From: Eubacteriales Family XIII. Incertae Sedis bacterium | Lineage (GTDB): Bacteria > Bacillota > Clostridia > Peptostreptococcales > Anaerovoracaceae | Assembly (NCBI GenBank): GCA_031287295.1 | Contig: JAITTH010000034.1 | Span: 1 to 8,536, forward strand | Length of the DNA: 8,536 nt | Reading direction: 5' to 3' | Shown: positions 1-5,611 of the stretch, in pieces | How the letters are laid out: every line of letters starts with the position of its first letter | How positions within the stretch are numbered: the stretch's first letter is position 1 | Notes under the pieces: generated by a model | Databases searched by the model: none | Told to the model about the DNA's origin: nothing | Seen by the model: only the letters and a program-made list of their open reading frames with translations | Made by a program: the position numbers and the translations under genes

Positions 1-375
1 TAGTTCCTCTATGAGTTCCGAATCTACGGATTTGCCATCAAGCTGAAGCGGAAGTATGATATTTTCGTAAGCGTTAAGCAGGGGCAGCAGATTGTAGTTT
101 TGGAAAACAAATCCGACATTTCTGCGACGGAATACTGTGAGCGCTTCGTCTTTCATTTTTGACAAATTGAAGTCACGAACAACAACCTCACCTTCGGTTG
201 GTGTATCAAGGCCACCGATCATGTTGAGCAGTGTCGTCTTTCCGCTACCCGATGTTCCAACGATGGCAACGACTTCCCCTTCTTCGATTGAAATATTAAC
301 GCCGTTCAAGGCAAATACCGCTGTGTCGCCCTCACCATATATTTTTTTCACTTTATGTGTTTGTAAGATCGCCAT
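1..375 (-). CDS. ABC transporter ATP-binding protein (MacB/LolD/BceA type), 3' end cut by window
   Basis: This is the ATPase subunit of an ABC transporter; 125 codons are visible and the frame is open to the window edge. The ATG at 375-373 follows a good AGGAG site (about 382-386). Visible motifs are Walker A GTSGSGKT at residues 40-47 and the Q-loop FVFQNYNLLP at about 89-98, with the A-loop Tyr near residue 13 (KIYG). The signature motif, Walker B and H-loop lie beyond the edge. The Q-loop sequence and the short N-terminus are typical of the family that pairs with FtsX/MacB-like permeases, including peptide-antibiotic detoxification (Bce type) and lipoprotein-release (LolD) transporters. 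A permease gene is expected next, outside the window. It lies 87 nt after a kinase gene that follows a response regulator, the usual layout of regulator-kinase-transporter modules. The transported substrate cannot be inferred. Confidence 0.93.
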   Translation of the reverse strand, partial: MAILQTHKVKKIYGEGDTAVFALNGVNISIEEGEVVAIVGTSGSGKTTLLNMIGGLDTPTEGEVVVRDFNLSKMKDEALTVFRRRNVGFVFQNYNLLPLLNAYENIILPLQLDGKSVDSELIEEL

Positions 376-434
376 ATACTTCTCCTTTGATTTTCCATTT
401 GCAATGCAATACAAAAATATTTCCGATGGTTTGA

Positions 435-468
435 AGTATACATAGCAAAAATAACAATCTAATTACAA
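435..468 (-). promoter_or_regulatory. Candidate regulator-controlled promoter for the ABC transporter gene
   Basis: The gap between the kinase and the ABC gene, read on the minus strand, contains two near-identical heptamers: TTGTAAT (468-462) and TTGTTAT (457-451). They are separated by 4 nt, giving an 11-nt period. OmpR/PhoB-family regulators typically bind such direct repeats as dimers. Ten nt further on is TATACT (440-435), a good -10 match, and no good -35 box is present at the standard spacing. An activator sitting over the -35 region would fit this. The first heptamer overlaps the kinase stop codon. This is inference from spacing and sequence; there is no second copy in the window to confirm it. 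Confidence 0.35.
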
Positions 469-1395
469 AACAGAAATAGGCTGTAAAAAAATCGAAAACA
501 CTGTACCGCAGTTCTTGCGCTTCACACGGATAAAGCCATGCTGCTGTTCCACGATTTGTTTTGATAGGTATAGCCCAATACCGAAGCCTTCTTGTGTCGT
601 TACATTACTGCCTCTGTAAAAGCGCTTGAAAATATCATTTTCTTCGTTTTTTACGACCCCGATTCCCCAGTCTCTAATTTGGATTTCTGTAAACATTTCA
701 TTCTGTTCAACAGAGATTTTAATTCTTGAATCACAAGAAGAATACTTGATACTGTTATCTATTAAATTGAACAGAGCTTCACCGAGCCAATTTTTGTCGT
801 GGGGAATGACAAGTGCTGCAGGACAATCCAACTCAATATAGATATTTTTTTCCAATGCTCGTTTTTCAGCTCGCAATATGGCGCTCATGCAAGTTTCACG
901 TAAGTCGCAGGGAATCATGTGGATTTGGATAATCGCATTATCCAACCGAGCCATTTTGATGAAACTCTCGATTAGGAAATGTAAACTGTGCCACGACTCC
1001 TCAATTGCAAGAAGGGATGTTTCCTTTTCGATATCTGTAAGCTCTTTCTTCCGCAAAAGTTCAGTGTACGTTTCAATGTTTGCGAGCGGCATGCGGAGCT
1101 GATGTGCAATATCAACGATTAGGTTTCTGATTTCATTCTTATCACGGACTGCCTGTTCTCTTGTTGCGGTGACTAAGGTTTGCAGTCGAATTAGTTGATG
1201 TTCGACTTTCGATGGAAGAGAATCGGAAACCTCTCGATCGCTGATAACAAGCTTCTCTGCAATGAGTCGTTCCATCTCACATGAGATGTGTTCCAGCACC
1301 TGTTCGTATTTTCGTCTTTGCTGATAATACAGAAAAATTGCAATCGCAGCGATTACAATTCCAACTCCAATACCGATCAGCAACCAAAAGTTCAT
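463..1395 (-). CDS. Sensor histidine kinase, single N-terminal membrane segment, no extracellular sensor
   Basis: This is a membrane-anchored histidine kinase, 310 aa. Residues 3-24 form one hydrophobic segment. A helical linker (about 25-90) follows, then the H-box AHQLRMPL with phospho-acceptor His98, the N-box around Asn210-Asn214 (NLIDNSIKYS), the G1 box DWGIG (242-246), the F-box FKRF (256-259) and the G2 box GFGIGL (270-275). All catalytic boxes look intact. There is no extracytoplasmic domain and no obvious HAMP or PAS domain, so the kinase probably takes its signal within the membrane or from a partner such as the adjacent ABC transporter. That link is inferred from Bce-type systems, whose kinases however normally have two TM helices. 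It starts 6 nt after the response regulator stop, so translation is probably coupled. The cognate partner is almost certainly the gene just upstream. Confidence 0.93.
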   Translation of the reverse strand: MNFWLLIGIGVGIVIAAIAIFLYYQQRRKYEQVLEHISCEMERLIAEKLVISDREVSDSLPSKVEHQLIRLQTLVTATREQAVRDKNEIRNLIVDIAHQLRMPLANIETYTELLRKKELTDIEKETSLLAIEESWHSLHFLIESFIKMARLDNAIIQIHMIPCDLRETCMSAILRAEKRALEKNIYIELDCPAALVIPHDKNWLGEALFNLIDNSIKYSSCDSRIKISVEQNEMFTEIQIRDWGIGVVKNEENDIFKRFYRGSNVTTQEGFGIGLYLSKQIVEQQHGFIRVKRKNCGTVFSIFLQPISVL

Positions 1396-1401
1396 CGTCT
1401 C

Positions 1402-2079
1402 TTATTCCCCAAAGGTATATCCCAAACCGAAGACATTACGAATGTAAATTGGGCATGCCGGATCAATCTCAATTTTTTTCCGCAGTCGATTGATCGTAAC
1501 ATTAAGTGTATTCGCTTCCACGAAGTTCCCTTCAGCATCCCAAAGCGCATCGAGTATTTGGTCTTTTGTAACGACGCGACCTCTATTTTCAATCAAGTAG
1601 ACAAGTAACTTATATTCCTTTGCGGTCAACCGAACGATTTCACCGCCAATGCTGACTTGATTGAGCAGGAAATCCACGTTCAAATTATGATAAACAAAAA
1701 TGTTTTTGCTGTCTGGCTTTTCCGAGTTTCTACGCAGCACTGCCTCAATTCGTTTCAGCAATACCTGCATCGGAAATGGTTTCACAACATAATCATCGCA
1801 ACCTGTATCAAAAGCACGCAGCATATCCGATTCTTCGTCCCTTGCCGTTAAAAAAATGCTTGGTATTCCGATGGAATTATGAGCCTCTGCACACAAATCG
1901 AAACCTTCTCCATCAGGCAATCCAATATCAATCAATAGCAAATCAGGATTTTGAGAAATCAAGGAGCGACCTTCTTGAAGTGAAGTTGCAGAAATGATCT
2001 CATACCCCTCTTTTGTGAGGAAGAGCGAAAGGGCTTGGTTGAAGTTTATATCGTCTTCGACGACTCCGATTACAGGCAT
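1402..2079 (-). CDS. OmpR/PhoB-family response regulator
   Basis: This is a two-domain DNA-binding response regulator, 225 aa, the usual family length. The receiver domain spans about 1-118, with acidic pocket Glu8-Asp9-Asp10, phospho-acceptor Asp51 (LLLIDIGLPDG), Thr78 and Lys100 in KPF. The winged-helix domain is about 128-223 and ends with the typical RNVFGLGYTF. The ATG at 2079 was chosen because it begins MPVIGVVEDD, the expected receiver N-terminus, and has AAGGATG at 2085-2091. The frame is open further upstream to 2220, but that part runs through tRNA-derived repeat DNA. The gene is first in the cassette with the kinase and ABC gene and likely regulates the transporter. Its own promoter is not evident: a terminator-like hairpin and U-run sit directly ahead of the ribosome binding site. 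Confidence 0.95.
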   Translation of the reverse strand: MPVIGVVEDDINFNQALSLFLTKEGYEIISATSLQEGRSLISQNPDLLLIDIGLPDGEGFDLCAEAHNSIGIPSIFLTARDEESDMLRAFDTGCDDYVVKPFPMQVLLKRIEAVLRRNSEKPDSKNIFVYHNLNVDFLLNQVSIGGEIVRLTAKEYKLLVYLIENRGRVVTKDQILDALWDAEGNFVEANTLNVTINRLRKKIEIDPACPIYIRNVFGLGYTFGE

Positions 2080-2091
2080 TTTATCATCCTT

Positions 2092-2123
2092 AAAAGCAAC
2101 AAAGCACCCCCATGGGTACTTTG
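2092..2123 (-). terminator. Terminator-like hairpin in the leader of the response regulator gene
   Basis: On the minus strand, CAAAGTACCC (2123-2114) and GGGTGCTTTG (2109-2100) form a 10-bp stem with a 4-nt ATGG loop, followed by TTGCTTTT (2099-2092). One pair is G-U in the minus-strand RNA but would be C-A in a plus-strand RNA, so the structure fits minus-strand transcripts. The U-run ends immediately before the AAGGATG ribosome binding site of the response regulator. It may be the original terminator of tRNA-Ser, or an attenuator controlling read-through into the signalling cassette. Confidence 0.6.
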
Positions 2124-2127
2124 CCGT

Positions 2128-2146
2128 TGGCGGAGAAGCGGGGATT
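2128..2146 (-). repeat. Exact 19-nt copy of the tRNA-Ser 3' end (attachment-site-like)
   Basis: TGGCGGAGAAGCGGGGATT (plus strand) is identical to 2300-2318. It matches the encoded CCA, discriminator base, acceptor 3' strand, T-stem 3' strand and last T-loop bases of tRNA-Ser. Identity stops at both sides (T against G before, T against C after). The copies are in the same orientation with a 172-nt period. Duplication of a tRNA 3' end is the usual footprint of tyrosine-recombinase integration, but a partial tRNA gene duplication would look similar. Confidence 0.75.
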
Positions 2147-2200
2147 TTGCTGCTTTGCTCTGCAAATCCGCCGGTCTGCGCTCGCTCTGCGTGCTCGACC

Positions 2201-2225
2201 CGTGAGTGTCTGCCAGACACTCACG
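2201..2225. repeat. 25-nt palindrome with perfect 12-nt arms
   Basis: CGTGAGTGTCTG and CAGACACTCACG are perfect reverse complements around a single central C (2213). As RNA it would fold into a strong hairpin with a small loop. There is no U-run on either side (plus strand continues CCCTTTCG, minus strand GGTCGAG), so it is not an ordinary terminator. It could be a protein-binding palindrome, a repeat-element end or an RNA stem. Confidence 0.8.
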
Positions 2226-2232
2226 CCCTTTC

Positions 2233-2255
2233 GGGTTCGAATCCCTCTTCTGCCA
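2233..2255 (+). pseudogene. Fragment resembling a tRNA 3' end (T-arm plus acceptor strand)
   Basis: GGGTTCGAATCCC followed by TCTTCTGCCA has the T-loop TTCGAAT between GGG and CCC and ends like an acceptor strand. The outer T-stem pairs are mismatched, and no D-arm or matching 5' acceptor strand with correct spacing lies upstream, so this is not a functional tRNA. The CTTCTGC end resembles some tRNA-Gly genes, but it could equally be a degraded, inverted relative of the tRNA-Ser tail. It faces tRNA-Ser across the shared hairpin at 2261-2290. Confidence 0.45.
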
Positions 2256-2260
2256 ATGCA

Positions 2261-2290
2261 CGAAAAGTGTTGATATTTCAACACTTTTCG
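2261..2290. terminator. Bidirectional terminator-like hairpin after tRNA-Ser
   Basis: CGAAAAGTGTTGA (2261-2273) and TCAACACTTTTCG (2278-2290) are perfect reverse complements around a 4-nt loop. Each strand therefore reads A4, a 7-bp core stem, then T4, the form of a bidirectional intrinsic terminator. It begins 9 nt after the tRNA-Ser CCA on the minus strand, which makes it the likely tRNA terminator. On the plus strand it follows the tRNA-like fragment. The U-run is short (4 nt, then CG), so termination may be partial. Confidence 0.7.
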
Positions 2291-2299
2291 GACAGACTG

Positions 2300-2389
2300 T
2301 GGCGGAGAAGCGGGGATTCGAACCCCGGAAACCTTGCGGTTTACATGATTTCCAATCATGCGCCCTCGGCCGGACTAGGCGACTTCTCC
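2300..2389 (-). tRNA. tRNA-Ser, anticodon GGA, CCA encoded
   Basis: All arms of a class II tRNA are visible on the minus strand. The acceptor is GGAGAAG paired with CTTCTCC, then discriminator G and encoded CCA. The D-arm uses GCC/GGC with GG in the loop. The anticodon stem CATGA/TCATG carries loop TTGGAAA, giving anticodon GGA (reads UCC and UCU). The long variable arm is AAACC-GCAA-GGTTT, and the T-arm is CGGGG-TTCGAAT-CCCCG. It lies 86 nt after thrC with no strong terminator between, so it may be partly co-transcribed with that operon. Its last 19 nt are duplicated 172 nt downstream, marking it as a likely integration target. Confidence 0.97.
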
Positions 2390-2443
2390 ATGCTTTGGTA
2401 TTCTTTTGTATGTACCACAGTTCTGCGCACAGACGCAAGCGAT

Positions 2444-2472
2444 AGTTTAGCACATCCCTATGCGAAAATCTA
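2444..2472 (-). promoter_or_regulatory. Possible promoter for tRNA-Ser
   Basis: In the gap between thrC and the tRNA, the minus strand has TGCTAAACT (TAAACT at 2449-2444), an extended -10 form. A weak -35 match, TAGATT (2472-2467), sits 17 nt upstream. This would start transcription roughly 45 nt before the tRNA. The rest of the 86-nt gap (2390-2475) shows only short weak hairpins. Confidence 0.3.
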
Positions 2473-2475
2473 TAG

Positions 2476-3951
2476 TCATGCAAAAATTTTCGCTATCGTG
2501 GAAATCATGTCTGCGGCAGTGATGGTCTCTGTATGGATAACACGGCGCATCTGCAAGTTTTTCAATCCATCGGGGATTCGCACCTCCGTTGCCGCAGATA
2601 GTGCATCAATGGCAGCAAATCCATCCGGCGGTTCAGGCAATCCCAGACTTTGTGAAACACTGCTTGCAAATTTATAAGCACTCGCTGTTGACGCAATCAC
2701 GGTTGGCGTGCTATCTCCGGTTTGTTCGCGATATTTCATATATACGGCATATCCGACTGCTGTATGCGTATCCATCAGGTATTTCTCTTTTTCCCAAAGC
2801 TCCCGGATATAAGCGTGTACGATACGCATAGGCGCATAGCCCCCGTAAAAGTCTTTGAGCCCATCGCGAATGCGCGCACCTACCGCATATTTTCCCGTTG
2901 CTTCCAACACCTTCATGTATCCCGAAGTTTCCGCACTATTTCCTCCGGAAAGATGCCAGAGTAATCGTTCCAAATTGCTTGAGACCAGAATGTCCATGGA
3001 CGGAGAGGTGGTAAGGAAAAATTCCCGCTTTGCATTATAGACACCGGTGTTAATAAATTCGGTAAGAACATTATTTTCATTGGATGCACAGATAAATTTC
3101 GCAATGGGAACGCCCATTTGTTTTGCGTAATAAGCTGCGAGAATGTTTCCGAAATTGCCTGTTGGAACCACCACATTAATGGGTTCGCCTGCACGGATAC
3201 GCTCTGTCCGAATGAGTCTCGTATAGGCATAAACATAATATGAAATTTGAGGAACGAGTCTTCCAATGTTAATGGAATTCGCGGAAGAAAGCTTGTATCC
3301 CCGCTCGTCAAGCCAATGCGCAAATTCTTCATTTGCGAAAATGCCTTTCACCCCTGCCTGTGCAACATCAAAATTCCCTTCGATGGCATAGACATGCACA
3401 TTACTGCCTCGCTGCGTGGTCATTTGCCTTTTTTGGATTTCACTCACACCATCTTTCGGGTAGAAAACGATAATCTCCGTTCCCGACACGCCCGAAAACC
3501 CTTCGAGCGCCGCCTTTCCCGTATCGCCCGACGTTGCGGTGAGAATCACAATTTTTTTCTCTTCTTTCTCTTTTCGGATCGCCGAAATGAGAAGATAGGG
3601 CAAAATCGACAAGGCAATATCTTTAAACGCTGCCGTTCGCCCATGGTACAATTCCAAGAAAAAAGCACTTCGGGTTGCCACCAGGGGAACGATGTCCTTC
3701 GAATCATATTTCTCGTCGTAGGCACCATTCACACAACGAACAATTTCGTCAACGTCAAAGTCATTCAAAAATTTACTGAGGACCTTCCCCGCGATTCCTT
3801 TGAATGTTGCGTCTTTCAAATCTTCCGGAAAGATCCCCAATGGAGGAATTTCCTCAGGCACAAACAATCCTCTGTCTGGTGCAAGACCTCTGATAATCGC
3901 CTGCGCACTGTTTGTCTTCGCCGAATATCCGCGCGTGCTTATGTAATTCAT
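2476..3951 (-). CDS. thrC: Threonine synthase
   Basis: ThrC is a cytoplasmic PLP enzyme converting O-phospho-L-homoserine and water to L-threonine and phosphate, the last step of threonine synthesis. The protein is 491 aa, normal for the long bacterial type with the N-terminal domain beginning MNYISTRG. The PLP Schiff-base lysine is Lys110 in ELYHGRTAAFKD. TATSGDTGKAA (138-148) and the phosphate-binding loop PTGNFGN (263-269) are present, with SANSINIGRLVPQ (223-235) and TSPSMDILVSSNLERLL (315-331) as further family blocks. The ATG at 3951 has AAGGAAA at a good distance. It is 23 nt after dapH and is the last protein gene of the operon. DapF and DapH belong to another branch of the aspartate pathway, so the grouping is metabolically coherent. 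No sign of decay is seen. Confidence 0.96.
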   Translation of the reverse strand: MNYISTRGYSAKTNSAQAIIRGLAPDRGLFVPEEIPPLGIFPEDLKDATFKGIAGKVLSKFLNDFDVDEIVRCVNGAYDEKYDSKDIVPLVATRSAFFLELYHGRTAAFKDIALSILPYLLISAIRKEKEEKKIVILTATSGDTGKAALEGFSGVSGTEIIVFYPKDGVSEIQKRQMTTQRGSNVHVYAIEGNFDVAQAGVKGIFANEEFAHWLDERGYKLSSANSINIGRLVPQISYYVYAYTRLIRTERIRAGEPINVVVPTGNFGNILAAYYAKQMGVPIAKFICASNENNVLTEFINTGVYNAKREFFLTTSPSMDILVSSNLERLLWHLSGGNSAETSGYMKVLEATGKYAVGARIRDGLKDFYGGYAPMRIVHAYIRELWEKEKYLMDTHTAVGYAVYMKYREQTGDSTPTVIASTASAYKFASSVSQSLGLPEPPDGFAAIDALSAATEVRIPDGLKNLQMRRVIHTETITAADMISTIAKIFA

Positions 3952-3974
3952 GAAATTTCCTTTCAGCCGCCACC

Positions 3975-4667
3975 CTACAGTGCACGTAACGCTTCGATGA
4001 TCTCTATCTTACTTTCTGCTGTTTCTTCTCTTTTTTTAATGATTTTTGCCGGAACACCCGCAACAACGGTTGCCTCCGGCACATCTTCAATCACGACGGC
4101 ACCTGCCGCAACCACAGCACGTGCGCCGACTCGAACCCCTTCCAAAACAACGGCATTTGCACCGATTAATGCGCCATCCTCAACAACAACGGGGACAGCA
4201 CTTGGTGGCTCGATAACGCCGGCAAGAACCGCACCGGCACCGATATGACAATGAGACCCAACCGTAGCGCGCCCACCGAGGATTGCACCCATATCAATCA
4301 TGGTTCCCTCCCCAATTACGGCACCAATGTTAATCACGGCCCCCATCATAATGACTGCACCGTCGCCAATTTGAACCTGATCGCGAATCACTGCACCCGG
4401 TTCAATCCGTGCGTTGATCTTTTTTAGATCGAGCAACGGAATGGCGGAATTGCGCATTTCGTTTTCCACAACAATATCTTCAATGATCTCCGCATTTGCC
4501 AAAAGCACAGGTTCGATATCTGCCCATTCGCCAAAGACGATGCTATCGCCAACCCCAAAGACTTTGCACTCATCAAAGGCAATTTTTTCTTTTGCTCTTA
4601 GATACACCTTCACCGGCGTCTTCTTCTTTGACTCACTGATAAACTTAATAATTTCACGTGCGTCCAT
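3975..4667 (-). CDS. dapH: 2,3,4,5-tetrahydropyridine-2,6-dicarboxylate N-acetyltransferase
   Basis: DapH transfers acetyl from acetyl-CoA to tetrahydrodipicolinate in the acetylase branch of diaminopimelate and lysine synthesis. The protein is 230 aa. An N-terminal alpha/beta domain (about 1-85) is followed by a left-handed beta-helix of hexapeptide repeats (about 88-205, with units such as VIRDQV, VQIGDG, VIGEGT, ATVGSH) and the usual end VAGVPAKIIKKRE. The length, the N-terminal domain and the IEPPSAVPVVVEDGALIGANAVV segment separate it from other hexapeptide acetyltransferases. The start at 4667 (MDAREIIKF) matches the family N-terminus and has AAAGGG just upstream; it overlaps the end of dapF by 14 nt, so coupled translation is likely. 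The aminotransferase and deacetylase of the branch are not in the window. Confidence 0.95.
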   Translation of the reverse strand: MDAREIIKFISESKKKTPVKVYLRAKEKIAFDECKVFGVGDSIVFGEWADIEPVLLANAEIIEDIVVENEMRNSAIPLLDLKKINARIEPGAVIRDQVQIGDGAVIMMGAVINIGAVIGEGTMIDMGAILGGRATVGSHCHIGAGAVLAGVIEPPSAVPVVVEDGALIGANAVVLEGVRVGARAVVAAGAVVIEDVPEATVVAGVPAKIIKKREETAESKIEIIEALRAL

Positions 4668-5607
4668 GACTTTGCCCTTTCTGTTCTGCCACAAAATAAT
4701 TACCTTGCATGATTTTTTCTGAAGGTCCGGCCATATAAATACGTCCCTCTTCTTGCCGAATTTGTAATGTGCCGTAGGGCAAAAGGATTTCGCATCGGCT
4801 GTTCAATTTCCCTTCTCGAAGACCAAGTGCCAATACGGCACAAGCACCGGTGCCACAAGCTGCTGTAAGCCCGGCACCTCTTTCGTAGGTTATGAGGCGA
4901 ACCGTATTCGCATCCAGAACTTGCGCAAAATTTACATTCGTCTTCTCCCCAAAAACAGGAGAATTTGAAAGTTCACGTCCCAAACGAATGACTTCTTCAT
5001 CGACATCAAAATCAACAGCTGAAGTCTTTGTCCAGATAGGATTCTTCGCCAAAGATTCCACACCGAGGGAGCCCTTTTCTCCAACCCAAATGACGGTGTG
5101 AATGGTTCCGATAAAGAGGCTGCTTACCGAAATCGTTCTTCCCAAAACTTCCATTTGCTTTTGCAAAAATGGCTGGGACACATCCACTTGTTCCGCATAC
5201 TTTGTGGTATCGATTCCAACGGCAGCGGCGGTCCAGATCGGCTCTCCAACTTCAATCTCAACCAAAAAAGGATCTCTCGAAAGCACTTGCACCTGCATCT
5301 GTCCCGCTAAGGTCTCCACTGCAAATTTTGCTTCTGTGATTGGAACAATTCCTTCCAACAAGCAATACTGCGCAAAGCAACGAATTCCGTTTCCACACAT
5401 TGGAGCACGACTTCCGTCGCTGTTGTAGATCATCATCTCCAACGGATTTTCGCGAACAATAATGAGACCGTCTGCACCGATGCCAATCCTTCGAGAGCAC
5501 ATGCTTCTCGCCAGTTCGGGGAAGTCATCCGAAAATGCAGCCACGTCCTTTTCTTCGACAATGACAAAATCATTGCCGCAACCATGATACTTTGTGAACC
5601 TGATCAA
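4654..5607 (-). CDS. dapF: Diaminopimelate epimerase
   Basis: DapF interconverts LL- and meso-diaminopimelate without a cofactor, supplying meso-DAP for peptidoglycan and for lysine. At 317 aa it is slightly longer than the usual 270-290. The two catalytic cysteines are Cys71 (MCGNGIRCF) and Cys251 (AACGTGACA). KYHGCGNDF (6-14), GADGLI (44-49), YNSDGS (61-66), TNVNFAQV (223-230) and YERGAG (241-246) are also present. The usual GNPH motif, whose Asn contacts the substrate in characterised DapF, is GTIH here (167-170). The start is TTG at 5607; the ribosome binding site GGAG overlaps the upstream stop codon, which lies only 4 nt away, so translation is probably coupled. The 3' end overlaps dapH by 14 nt. 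Confidence 0.96.
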   Translation of the reverse strand: MIRFTKYHGCGNDFVIVEEKDVAAFSDDFPELARSMCSRRIGIGADGLIIVRENPLEMMIYNSDGSRAPMCGNGIRCFAQYCLLEGIVPITEAKFAVETLAGQMQVQVLSRDPFLVEIEVGEPIWTAAAVGIDTTKYAEQVDVSQPFLQKQMEVLGRTISVSSLFIGTIHTVIWVGEKGSLGVESLAKNPIWTKTSAVDFDVDEEVIRLGRELSNSPVFGEKTNVNFAQVLDANTVRLITYERGAGLTAACGTGACAVLALGLREGKLNSRCEILLPYGTLQIRQEEGRIYMAGPSEKIMQGNYFVAEQKGQSHGRT

Positions 5608-5611
5608 TTTT

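Larger units (their letters stand above)
2128..2299. other. 172-nt insertion-like, hairpin-rich non-coding segment behind tRNA-Ser
   Basis: This segment lies between the tRNA-Ser gene and a 19-nt copy of the tRNA 3' end that is included in it. It contains, from high to low coordinate, a terminator-like hairpin (2290-2261), an opposite-strand fragment like a tRNA 3' end (2255-2233), a 25-nt palindrome (2225-2201), a GC-rich stretch with GGTC/GACC ends (2200-2173) and an imperfect hairpin (2169-2142, stem GGATTT(T)GC with GCAAATCC). No credible protein is encoded: all overlapping frames change character at the palindromes and lack ribosome binding sites. It could be a scar or mini-element at a tRNA attachment site, a dispersed structured repeat, or a structured leader. 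Its limits are inferred from the repeat. Confidence 0.4.

Noticed and set aside
2080..2220. Longer response regulator reading frame starting at 2220
   Set aside because: The extra 47 codons run through the tRNA 3' copy and the terminator hairpin; the ATG at 2079 has a good ribosome binding site and gives the normal receiver N-terminus.
2128..2256. A complete plus-strand tRNA from GGCGGAG to TTCTGCC
   Set aside because: The ends can pair with two G-U pairs, but the length (about 125 nt), the absence of a D-arm and the mismatched T-stem exclude a normal tRNA.
2092..2300. T-box or other known riboswitch ahead of the response regulator
   Set aside because: No T-box consensus or other familiar riboswitch core is seen; the tRNA-like words are duplicated tRNA DNA.
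1994..2677. Plus-strand open frame of 227 codons, plus several minus-strand ones across 2070-2483
   Set aside because: They cover the tRNA, its repeats and the thrC 3' end in antisense, lack ribosome binding sites, and have tRNA-derived low-information translations.
3247..4248. Plus-strand open frame of 333 codons
   Set aside because: It is antisense to thrC and dapH, both of which have clear motifs; it has no recognisable domain.
4668..4694. Upstream start for dapH adding nine residues
   Set aside because: The ATG at 4667 matches the family N-terminus and has AAAGGG at the right distance; the extension has no better site and increases the overlap with dapF.
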